From the NCBI GenBank assembly GCA_937915955.1, contig CALGIB010000885.1, forward strand, positions 1 to 5,408: a stretch of 5,408 nt of DNA, given 5' to 3'. This document shows, piece after piece, positions 1 through 5,408 of the stretch (positions are counted from its first letter, which is position 1; every line of letters starts with the position of its first letter). The translations under genes were made by a program, and so were the position numbers. Source of the stretch: an uncultured Pseudomonadota bacterium. GTDB lineage: Bacteria; Myxococcota_A; UBA796; CAJQPC01. The notes under the pieces were generated by a model, which was not told the DNA's origin, ran no database searches, and saw nothing but the letters and a program-made list of their open reading frames with translations.

Positions 1-558
1 CTGGGTGTCGTCGTCGAGCTGCACGAGGGGGTCCTTCGGGAGCAGCTCCTGGACGGATCGGATCACGAGGACCTCGTCGAGGCGCTTCGGGGGGATGAGG
101 CGATGGAGGCCGCGCTCGTAGCCCTCGGGGTCGTGGAACCACTCCCATGCGTCGTAGATCTCCTGCCATCGGATGAGGCGGGCGTAGGCGTGGGCCAGCG
201 CGGAGGCTCGGGCCACGATGGGGGCCCTCAGGAGGACGAGGGCGCCGCTGGGCAGCTCGTAGGGCCTGGCGAAGAGGCTCAGGGTGCTGCGGCTCAGGGC
301 GCGGCCGTAGGGCGTCGGGAAGAGCTTGGAGATGTCGCCCGGGCGGAGCACCTGGCAGGCGTCGTCGGGACAGGCGGGGGCCCCCACGGCCAGGAGCCAC
401 CCGAGGGGCCCGATGGTGCGGCGGCAGATGGTGCAGGCGTGGGAGCGCTTGAGGGGGATGGGTCGACCGAAGGCCGGGAGCTGCTGGATCTGGGCGGTGA
501 GCCGTTCGGGGTCGACGACCGGGAAGGGCGGGCGGGCCGGCGTATTACGTTGCTTCAT
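1..558 (-). CDS. Unrecognised Cys-rich protein, possible zinc-binding (C-terminus beyond window)
   Basis: An open frame runs from the ATG at 558 to the left edge without a stop, giving 186 visible residues; the C-terminus is outside the window. I do not recognise the family. Residues 42-45 (CTIC) and 63-68 (CPDDAC) form a C-x2-C-x17-C-x4-C arrangement that could bind one zinc ion. The N-terminal 35 residues are rich in Pro and Arg. Residues from about 110 to 145 look helical and rich in Ala, Leu and aromatics (including DAWEWFHD). No signal peptide or clear membrane segment is visible. The start is uncertain: a second in-frame ATG lies at 594, just after an in-frame stop, and would add 12 residues, but neither ATG has a strong Shine-Dalgarno. 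A GGAG lies 14 nt before the 558 start, which is long spacing. The gene diverges from the 716-1699 gene. Frame openness over 558 bases and codon pattern support it as real; its function is unknown. Confidence 0.72.
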   Translation of the reverse strand, partial: MKQRNTPARPPFPVVDPERLTAQIQQLPAFGRPIPLKRSHACTICRRTIGPLGWLLAVGAPACPDDACQVLRPGDISKLFPTPYGRALSRSTLSLFARPYELPSGALVLLRAPIVARASALAHAYARLIRWQEIYDAWEWFHDPEGYERGLHRLIPPKRLDEVLVIRSVQELLPKDPLVQLDDDTQ

Positions 559-566
559 TTTTGGGA

Positions 567-594
567 TTGACACTCCGGGCCGACCTTGTAACAT
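567..594 (+). promoter_or_regulatory. Sigma70-like promoter for the 716-1699 gene
   Basis: A perfect -35 hexamer TTGACA (567-572) is followed after a 16-bp spacer by TAACAT (589-594), which matches the -10 consensus at 4 of 6 positions. The region is less GC-rich than its surroundings, and a short T-tract (558-562) lies just upstream. Transcription would begin near 601 and leave a leader of about 115 nt. The -10 element covers the alternative ATG (594) of the divergent minus-strand gene, so the two signals would interfere if that start were used. A phage or host with a different sigma factor could change this reading. Confidence 0.5.
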
Positions 595-600
595 TCAAGG

Positions 601-704
601 GCGTCCAGAGTCCATTTGCTTTGCAGAGCCCCATCCGCAACCCCTCGGGTTGCTGTCGGACGATGCTCATCGTTTGGAATCTGGGCGTGACAACACACCC
701 ACAC
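601..704 (+). promoter_or_regulatory. Structured 5' leader with three consecutive stem-loops
   Basis: Between the predicted transcription start and the ribosome binding site, three potential hairpins follow one another. The first, 637-653, has perfect 7-bp arms (GCAACCC/GGGTTGC) and a 3-nt loop. The second, 659-675, has ACGAT/ATCGT around a GCTC loop, with two possible G-U pairs extending it. The third, 683-700, has GGG-C-GTG against CAC-A-CCC around an ACAA loop, with one mismatch. None is followed by a T-run, so they do not look like intrinsic terminators. The third ends 4 nt before the Shine-Dalgarno at 705. A role in translational control is inferred from position; I recognise no known riboswitch. 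Confidence 0.35.
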
Positions 705-709
705 GGAGA
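705..709 (+). promoter_or_regulatory. Ribosome binding site GGAGA
   Basis: GGAGA lies 6 nt before the ATG at 716. It decides the start of a reading frame that remains open far upstream (to at least 326), and it excludes the longer version. Confidence 0.7.
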
Positions 710-715
710 CCCACA

Positions 716-1699
716 ATGGGCACGAACAACGCTCCCGAGGTCGAGGCCATGCCCTCCTTCCTCGACGAGATCAACGACAACACCTTCTTCATCGAAGAGG
801 CCCTTTCGGGCCTCGTGCACCCGACGATCCAGTGGGTCAACGGCTCCAAGAAGCAGAAGGCTCGCGGCGCGGACGACATCGCCTACACGGGCGGATGGTT
901 CATCAGCGAGGACCAGGGCATCGACGAGGCCCCCCCCGGCTTCACCCCCTACGTCTTCACGACCGACAAGGGCGACGAGATCCCGGGCTACGCGGCCCGG
1001 ACCCTCAGCGTCATCGTGATCCGTGACCGCAAGTGCTGGATCGTCGACCCGATGTCCCCGTCCCCCGTCCGCTTCTCCTCCCGGGAGTACGACGAGGCCG
1101 TGGACTACGCCACGAGCCTGTCCAAGGCCGACGCCGGCCCGCGCGGTCGCCTGCACGTCCTGATCTGCTTCCCCGAGGCGCCCCAGGACCTCTACGTCCT
1201 GAGCCTCGGCGGCACGGTGGTCTCGGACTTCCGCGGCAGCCGGAACAGCCAGGGCGTCCTGGACAGCTTCCGGGACAAGATCGTCAAGCGCGCGACCCGC
1301 ATGAGCCACCAGCGGTCCCGGTCCGGCCAGGGTGGCAAGCCCACGGACTTCCCGACCTGCGCCTTCCTGCTGACCAACGTCGGCGCGGCCGTGGACGACA
1401 AGGGCGCCCCGGTCTTCGAGGTCCGCGGCAAGGGCACGGCCACGAGCTCGGTGACCCCGCCCAAGTGGCTGGACGCGCCGGTCGGCAACGCCTCGACCGA
1501 GCTCATCAACAAGCTCTTCGTGCGGGACGTGGAGCTGCGCACCATGGTGCAGCACGCCTTCAACGAGAACGAGGCCTGGGCCACCGCGTGGTACGAGGAG
1601 CCCCTGAGCAAGCTGCGCGACAAGCTCGTCAAGAAGGCGGGGGGCGTGGCCGCGGCCGAGGAGGGCGGTCGGCCGGCCGACCAGGAGATGGGGTTCTGA
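716..1699 (+). CDS. 327-residue protein of unknown function, candidate replication accessory or ssDNA-binding protein
   Basis: The ATG at 716 is chosen because GGAGA sits 6 nt upstream and a promoter and leader precede it; the frame upstream overlaps the divergent gene and is spurious. The protein is soluble in appearance, with no signal peptide or membrane segment. Visible landmarks are an N-terminal IQWVNG (38-43) followed by a basic stretch and TGGWFI (58-63). After these come a central alternating hydrophobic region likely to be beta-rich, a basic patch around residues 195-210 (RATRMSHQRSRSGQ), GKGTATSSVTPP (239-250), and a tail ending ADQEMGF. The basic patch plus a tail with acidic residues and a terminal Phe recalls bacterial SSB and T7 gp2.5, whose acidic C-terminal tips end in Phe. 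That similarity is weak, and I see no proven OB fold. The gene has its own promoter and terminator and lies convergent to the J-domain and dnaE pair. The call as a real gene is strong; the function is a hypothesis. Confidence 0.85.
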   Translation: MGTNNAPEVEAMPSFLDEINDNTFFIEEALSGLVHPTIQWVNGSKKQKARGADDIAYTGGWFISEDQGIDEAPPGFTPYVFTTDKGDEIPGYAARTLSVIVIRDRKCWIVDPMSPSPVRFSSREYDEAVDYATSLSKADAGPRGRLHVLICFPEAPQDLYVLSLGGTVVSDFRGSRNSQGVLDSFRDKIVKRATRMSHQRSRSGQGGKPTDFPTCAFLLTNVGAAVDDKGAPVFEVRGKGTATSSVTPPKWLDAPVGNASTELINKLFVRDVELRTMVQHAFNENEAWATAWYEEPLSKLRDKLVKKAGGVAAAEEGGRPADQEMGF

Positions 1700-1717
1700 T
1701 CCCCAGCTGAGCTGCAG

Positions 1718-1746
1718 CCGCCCACGTCCTCGGACGTGGGCGGTTT
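1718..1746 (+). terminator. Strong hairpin terminator after the 327-residue protein gene
   Basis: Perfect 12-base inverted arms CCGCCCACGTCC (1718-1729) and GGACGTGGGCGG (1732-1743) flank TC; in RNA the inner pair would open to leave an 11-bp stem and a CUCG tetraloop. TTT follows directly and then GCGTT, so the U-tract is short. It begins 18 nt after the stop codon at 1699 and ends 15 nt before the stop of the convergent minus-strand gene. On the minus strand no T-run follows, so it is best read as a plus-strand terminator, although the stem could also protect the 3' end of the opposite transcript. Confidence 0.75.
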
Positions 1747-1758
1747 GCGTTGTGGGCA

Positions 1759-2370
1759 TCAGCCGAAGGTGAGGGTGGAGATGTCTCCCTGGGGTGTCCA
1801 GGTCACGGACTGTGGCCGGCCTCGGAAGGTGTGAGATCCTCGAGCGCCACGGGCCCCGTTGAAGCGGATGTGAACAGAGAGGGTGTCGAGGTCCAGCCGC
1901 ATGGGGCTGATGGGGGGCTGGAACAGGATCTCATGCACGGCCTTGTCGCCGGCCTGGATCACGCGACCGCGGGGCGGTCCCTGGACGGCCCCGTGTCGAC
2001 TGTGGATGGACTCGAGGTCAAACTCGGTCCCGATGGCCCAGCCGTAGGAGGTGGGCTCGTGTCTCCTGGCCTGAGGGGGGTCAGCGCGGTGGGTCGGGGC
2101 TCCACGGGCCTCCCAGGCTCGGAAGGCCTCGAAGAGGTCATCGAGGTCGGAGTCGGGTGTCTCCCCGCGGCGCTCCTGATCGTAGTCACGCCTTCGACCC
2201 GGGTCCGAGAGGACCTCGTAGGCCTCCCTGAGATCGAGGAACGCCTGGGAGGTGTCCTGGTTGGCCTGCCGATCTGGATGGAGCCTCTTGGCTTGGGCTC
2301 GGAACGCTCGCTTGATCTCCTGGGCCGATGCGGTCTCGGTGACCCCGAGGACGGTATAGTGATCCCTCAT
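1759..2370 (-). CDS. J-domain protein (DnaJ-like Hsp70 co-chaperone)
   Basis: This is a 203-residue protein with an N-terminal J domain at about residues 2-68. It starts with the usual DHYTVLGV, has a basic helix II (EIKRAFRAQAKRL), the HPD motif at 31-33 (bases 2272-2280) and helix III with YEVLSDPGRRRDYD. The intact HPD predicts stimulation of DnaK/Hsp70 ATPase. A short acidic aromatic stretch, DLDDLFEAF, follows where DnaJ has its G/F region. The remaining 120 or so residues lack the CxxCxGxG zinc repeats and are not a recognisable DnaJ C-terminal domain, so this is a class C type J protein with an unknown client-binding part that looks beta-rich (for example LSVHIRF, GSHTF, SVTW). The start is fixed by the J-domain N-terminus; the Shine-Dalgarno (AGG, 9 nt upstream) is weak. 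It lies 13 nt downstream of dnaE in the same orientation, so it is probably in the same operon and may remodel the replisome or an initiator. Confidence 0.9.
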   Translation of the reverse strand: MRDHYTVLGVTETASAQEIKRAFRAQAKRLHPDRQANQDTSQAFLDLREAYEVLSDPGRRRDYDQERRGETPDSDLDDLFEAFRAWEARGAPTHRADPPQARRHEPTSYGWAIGTEFDLESIHSRHGAVQGPPRGRVIQAGDKAVHEILFQPPISPMRLDLDTLSVHIRFNGARGARGSHTFRGRPQSVTWTPQGDISTLTFG

Positions 2371-2383
2371 ATTTCAGAGCCTA
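2371..2383 (-). promoter_or_regulatory. 13-nt junction between dnaE and the J-domain gene
   Basis: Only 13 nt separate the dnaE stop (TAG, 2386-2384) from the ATG at 2370. AGG at 2382-2380 is the only Shine-Dalgarno-like element. The close spacing and weak site suggest co-transcription with some translational coupling, and leave no room for a separate promoter except inside the end of dnaE. Confidence 0.5.
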
Positions 2384-5300
2384 CTATAGGTCCACGGGAC
2401 CGATGGGGACGACCACGCCGGTTCGACCGAAGATGCGCTCGACGCCATCGAAGAGGGCCTCCGCGGGGGAGACGGAGCGGTCGGGCAGGTGGAGCGTGGC
2501 TCGAAAGTCAGGGTGCTGGAGCCTCACGTAGATGGGCACGCCCCGCTCTCCAGCCTCGTGCTCGTCGAGCAGGCGCTGGAGGGCGCGCAGCCCCTCGAGC
2601 TCTCCGCTCCTCAGCTCGAGTCGGAGCTCGCTGGTTGAGCGAACGAGGGCGTCCGAGAGCTTGCGGACGCGGCTCGTGCGGAAGGTCTGAAACTCCCCCC
2701 GGCGCGACATCCAGCCGGAGACAGCGAGGCAGTCTCCGACCTCGAGGGTCCCCTTGAGGCGCTCCCAGAGGTCGGTGTAGCAGGTCACGCGGAGCTGTCC
2801 GCTTCGATCGGCGAGGTGAAGGTCGGCGTAGGGTCGGCCACCGCGGGTGGTCTCGAGGTGGATGGCTCGCAGCACGCCGACGAGGGTCACCTCCTCTCGG
2901 TCGCTCATCTCCGTCAGCTCGAGGATGGAGGCGCCGCGAAGGCGCAGCTCGATGTGCCGATAGCGGTCGAGCGGATGGCCGCTGAGGTTCACGCCCAGGA
3001 CCGCTGCCTCCAGGGCCAGCCGCTCCTTCCAGGTCCACGCCTGATCGGGGGCGATGGTCTGCTGGGGGGCGAAGAGCGAGGCCTGGCCTGGGCCCGATCG
3101 AGGTGCCTTGGTGGGCCGGATCAGGTCGTAGAGGGCGTGGCGCGGCCCGAAGTCGTCCAGGGACCCGGCCTGGATCAGTGCCTTGAGGGCGGTCTTGTCG
3201 AGGACGGACTTCTGGAGGCGGAAGCCCAGGTCCTGGACGTCCTGAAAGGCCCCTCCGAGCGCCCGGACGTCGAGGAGGCGCAGCGCGGCGTCCTCGCCGA
3301 GGCCCTTGACCTGGCAGAGCCCCCAGCGGATGGCTGGACCAACGAGGGTGAAGGGCAGCTCGGACGTCTGGATGGAGGGGGGCAGGACGGGGATGTCGTG
3401 ATCCACGCACTCCTGGACGCATGCCTGGAGTCGGCTGGCCCAGACCTCCTTGGCCTTCCCCGTCAGGCTCATCACCGAGGCCATGAAGGCTGAGGGGTGG
3501 TGGGTCTTGAGCCAGGCCGTCCAGTAGGTGATCATGCCGTAGGCGGCGGCGTGGGCCTTGTTGAAGCCGTAGGAGGCGAAGCCCTCGATCTGACCCCAGA
3601 TGTCCTCCATCCGCTCGCGGTCGATGCCCTGCGCGGTGCCGCCGTCGACGAAGGTCTTGCGGTGGAGGTCCATCTCCTCCTTCTTCTTCTTGCCGATGGC
3701 GCGGCGCAGCAGGTCGGCGTCGGCCAGGGTGTAGCCGGCGAGGAGCTCAGCGGCCTTCATGCACTGCTCCTGGTAGACCCACACACCGTTGGTGGTCGCC
3801 AGGAGCTGCTCGAGCTTGGGGTGGGGTGCGATGACGGCCTGTCGGCCATGCTTGCGCTCGCAGTAGTCGTTGACCATGCCGGAGCTCAGGGGCCCTGGAC
3901 GGTAGAGCGCGACCAGGGCGATGATGTCCTCGATGTGGTCAGGGCGCATGCGCTGGAGCAGGCGCTGCATGCCCGGGGACTCGACCTGGAAGAGCCCGAG
4001 GCCTCGCCCGGACTGCAGCAGCTCCCAGGTGGGTCCGTCTTCGAGGTCGAGGTGCTCGAGGTCCGGCCGATCCCCGGTGATCTCCTCGATGGTGTCGAGG
4101 GTGCGGCCGATGATGTCGAGGTTCTTGAGCCCAAGGAGGTCGAACTTGACGAGCCCGACGTCCTCCGCGGCGTGCATGTCGAGGCCGACCACCGTCCGGC
4201 CCGTCTCGGGGTCGTGGACGATGGGGGCCGTCTGCCAGATGGGCTGATCCGTGATGATGACGCCGCCAGCGTGCACGCCGACCTGGCGGCAGCTCGAGGA
4301 GATCATCCCGGAGAGGGCGAGGACGCGCCGGAAGACCGGATCGGCGAGGTGACGTTGGACCGCTGGGTCCTGGAGGGCGTCGTCGACGGAGTCGTGGGCC
4401 TCGAGCAGGCCTCGGGTCGTGCGGTTGGCGTCCTGGGGGTGGACGCGCAGGGACCGGGCCACGTCCTTGTAGGCGACCTTGAGCTTGTAGACCATGGCCG
4501 TGGCGATCTGGGAGACCTGGTCCGAGCCGTACTTCGTTCGCACATGCTGGATCACGCGCTCTCGCCCGGCCTGCTCGATGTCGACGTCGATGTCCGGCAT
4601 GGACGCGCGGCTGGGGTTCAGGAAGCGCTCGAAGAAGAGCCCGTAGAGCATCGGGTCGATGTCGGTGATGCGCATGGCCCACGCGACGATGGATCCGGCC
4701 GCGGAGCCTCGGCCTGGTCCCACGGCGATGTGGTGATCCTTGGCCCAATTGATGAACTCTGCGACGATCAGGAAGTAGGCCGGGTAGCGCATCTTGAGGA
4801 TGACGCCGAGCTCAAACTCGAGCTGCTTCAGGTAGGCGGCGCGGTCGATCTGGGGCTGTCCGGCGAGGCGGGCCGAGAGCCCAGCTCGGGCGTACCAGCA
4901 GAAGTAGTCCTCAGAGAGGTCGAGGTCGCTGGCCTTGGGGACCGGGGGCAGGCCCTGACGGTTCCAGGCGGCTGGAGGAGGGAAGGTGGTGTAGAGCCAG
5001 CGCCACCCCGCGCGACGGTCGCCTCGGAGCTCGGGCGGGGGGGTGGTGCTGGGCAGCTGGACCTGGCCCAGGGTGAGTCGGAAGCGAAACCTCGGGAGCA
5101 CGTCAGCGAGTCTTGAGATCGCCTCATCGCCATAGATCTCTGCCAGGGAGTCGGCGTCCATGAGACCCTGCTGGTCTGAGCTCCACGCATCGAGGCGAGG
5201 ATCGTCGAGGGTCCAGCCGGCGTGCGAGGCCTGAAGCACACGGAGGGCGGGCGCCTGGAGAGCGTCGGCGTAGCGGACCTGGGGCGCGGCGACGAGGGGG

Positions 5301-5408
5301 ACGCGCGGGTGCTCAACAGCCCAGGCGATCAGGTCGGCGTTGGCTTGGTCCTGGCCTGGGAGCGCCGTGTCGTCGAGCCCCAGGAGGAGGTGGTCGTCCC
5401 CGAAGCCC
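2384..5408 (-). CDS. dnaE: DNA polymerase III alpha subunit, DnaE type (N-terminus beyond window)
   Basis: This is the replicative family C polymerase. The frame is open to the right edge, giving 1007 full codons. A GTG at 5239 is not the start, because conserved sequence continues upstream; roughly 130 residues are missing by comparison with E. coli DnaE. In visible numbering, 1-60 is the end of the PHP domain. The palm has GPGRGSAAGS and then MPDIDVD (from 270), with catalytic Asp at 272 and 274 (bases 4580-4597) and the third in KFDLLGL at 423 (base 4141). Next come ALYRPGPLSSGMV, VYQEQCMK, LLRRAIGKKK and YGFNKAHAAAYG in the fingers. A helix-hairpin-helix region (VKGLGEDAALRLL, near 3265-3330) is followed by QASLF (775-779), an OB fold (about bases 2657-2895) and a C-terminal domain. 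The clamp motif and full C-terminus favour a replicative DnaE over ImuC/DnaE2, and there is no PolC-type exonuclease insert. The PHP segment has APQVRY where active enzymes have TNDxHY, so metal binding there is probably lost. Confidence 0.97.
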   Translation of the reverse strand, partial: GFGDDHLLLGLDDTALPGQDQANADLIAWAVEHPRVPLVAAPQVRYADALQAPALRVLQASHAGWTLDDPRLDAWSSDQQGLMDADSLAEIYGDEAISRLADVLPRFRFRLTLGQVQLPSTTPPPELRGDRRAGWRWLYTTFPPPAAWNRQGLPPVPKASDLDLSEDYFCWYARAGLSARLAGQPQIDRAAYLKQLEFELGVILKMRYPAYFLIVAEFINWAKDHHIAVGPGRGSAAGSIVAWAMRITDIDPMLYGLFFERFLNPSRASMPDIDVDIEQAGRERVIQHVRTKYGSDQVSQIATAMVYKLKVAYKDVARSLRVHPQDANRTTRGLLEAHDSVDDALQDPAVQRHLADPVFRRVLALSGMISSSCRQVGVHAGGVIITDQPIWQTAPIVHDPETGRTVVGLDMHAAEDVGLVKFDLLGLKNLDIIGRTLDTIEEITGDRPDLEHLDLEDGPTWELLQSGRGLGLFQVESPGMQRLLQRMRPDHIEDIIALVALYRPGPLSSGMVNDYCERKHGRQAVIAPHPKLEQLLATTNGVWVYQEQCMKAAELLAGYTLADADLLRRAIGKKKKEEMDLHRKTFVDGGTAQGIDRERMEDIWGQIEGFASYGFNKAHAAAYGMITYWTAWLKTHHPSAFMASVMSLTGKAKEVWASRLQACVQECVDHDIPVLPPSIQTSELPFTLVGPAIRWGLCQVKGLGEDAALRLLDVRALGGAFQDVQDLGFRLQKSVLDKTALKALIQAGSLDDFGPRHALYDLIRPTKAPRSGPGQASLFAPQQTIAPDQAWTWKERLALEAAVLGVNLSGHPLDRYRHIELRLRGASILELTEMSDREEVTLVGVLRAIHLETTRGGRPYADLHLADRSGQLRVTCYTDLWERLKGTLEVGDCLAVSGWMSRRGEFQTFRTSRVRKLSDALVRSTSELRLELRSGELEGLRALQRLLDEHEAGERGVPIYVRLQHPDFRATLHLPDRSVSPAEALFDGVERIFGRTGVVVPIGPVDL
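3071..3085 (-). other. Beta-clamp binding motif QASLF in DnaE
   Basis: Gln-Ala-Ser-Leu-Phe fits the QxxLF sliding-clamp peptide. It occupies the same place as QADMF of E. coli DnaE, after the helix-hairpin-helix region and before a conserved LGVNLSGHPLDRY segment (LGLYLTGHPINQY in E. coli). It implies that the polymerase works with a DnaN-type clamp encoded by the host or elsewhere on this replicon. Confidence 0.8.

Noticed and set aside
103..570. Plus-strand open frame of 155 codons
   Set aside because: It is the antisense shadow of the minus-strand gene that is open from 558 to the left edge, with Gly/Glu/Ala-rich composition.
664..693. Minus-strand promoter with -35 TTGTCA at 693-688
   Set aside because: No -10-like hexamer is found at 16 to 18 bp spacing.
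326..715. N-terminal extension of the 327-residue protein to an ATG at 326
   Set aside because: It would overlap the divergent Cys-rich gene and run through the promoter, hairpins and Shine-Dalgarno. The ATG at 716 has the ribosome binding site.
1704..1718. Small overlapping palindromes CAGCTGAGCTG and GCTGCAGC
   Set aside because: They are short, with almost no loop, next to a much stronger hairpin. Chance is likely in this base composition.
545..1759. Minus-strand open frame (404 codons) opposite the 716-1699 gene
   Set aside because: It is antisense to a gene with a promoter, Shine-Dalgarno and terminator. It runs through the terminator hairpin and has a low-complexity Arg/Gly/Val/Leu composition.
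1750..2757. Plus-strand open frame (335 codons) across the J-domain gene and the end of dnaE
   Set aside because: It overlaps two well-supported genes on the other strand, and its C-terminal part is Arg/Gly/Ala low complexity.
3497..5116. Long plus-strand open frame (539 codons) opposite dnaE
   Set aside because: It is the GC-rich antisense shadow of a certain polymerase gene. Its translation is dominated by Gly, Val, Asp, Glu and Leu, with no recognisable domain.
5237..5239. GTG as the start codon of dnaE
   Set aside because: The frame continues without a stop to the window edge. The upstream residues (for example HPRVPLVAAPQVRYADA) align with the end of the DnaE PHP domain.
2384..5408. 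Identification as the translesion polymerase DnaE2/ImuC
   Set aside because: A clamp-binding motif and a full C-terminal region are present and no imuA/imuB gene is adjacent, so a replicative DnaE fits better. Exclusion is not absolute.

Overview
The window is GC-rich and gene-dense, with no rRNA, tRNA, CRISPR array or insertion sequence that I can recognise. It holds four protein genes, two of them cut by the window edges. The only replication gene that is certain is a DNA polymerase III alpha subunit (DnaE type). Its neighbours here (a small J-domain protein, an unfamiliar 327-residue protein and a small Cys-rich protein) are not those usually found next to a bacterial chromosomal dnaE. This makes a large bacteriophage, a plasmid or another mobile replicon of a high-GC bacterium the most likely source. 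A chromosome is not excluded, because no capsid, terminase, integrase or host housekeeping gene is in view.

Layout, left to right. (1) 1-558, minus strand: the N-terminal 186 residues of an unrecognised protein with a CxxC...CxxxxC pattern, running off the left edge. (2) 559-715: a divergent intergenic region, richer in AT than its surroundings. It holds a good plus-strand sigma70-like promoter and a roughly 115-nt leader with three consecutive potential stem-loops and a Shine-Dalgarno site. (3) 716-1699, plus strand: a 327-residue protein of unknown function ending in a mildly acidic tail with a terminal Phe. (4) 1700-1758: a convergent intergenic gap with a strong hairpin terminator. (5) 1759-2370, minus strand: a 203-residue J-domain protein with an intact HPD motif. 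(6) 2384 to the right edge, minus strand: dnaE, open through the window edge and so lacking its N-terminus. It has all three catalytic aspartates, helix-hairpin-helix motifs, a clamp-binding motif, an OB fold and a C-terminal domain.

The dnaE and J-domain genes are 13 nt apart and are almost certainly co-transcribed, so an Hsp70 co-chaperone is expressed together with a replicative polymerase. The 327-residue protein has its own promoter, leader and terminator. It may be an abundant, separately regulated protein, possibly a single-stranded-DNA-binding or other replication accessory protein, but that role is inference from context and tail composition only.
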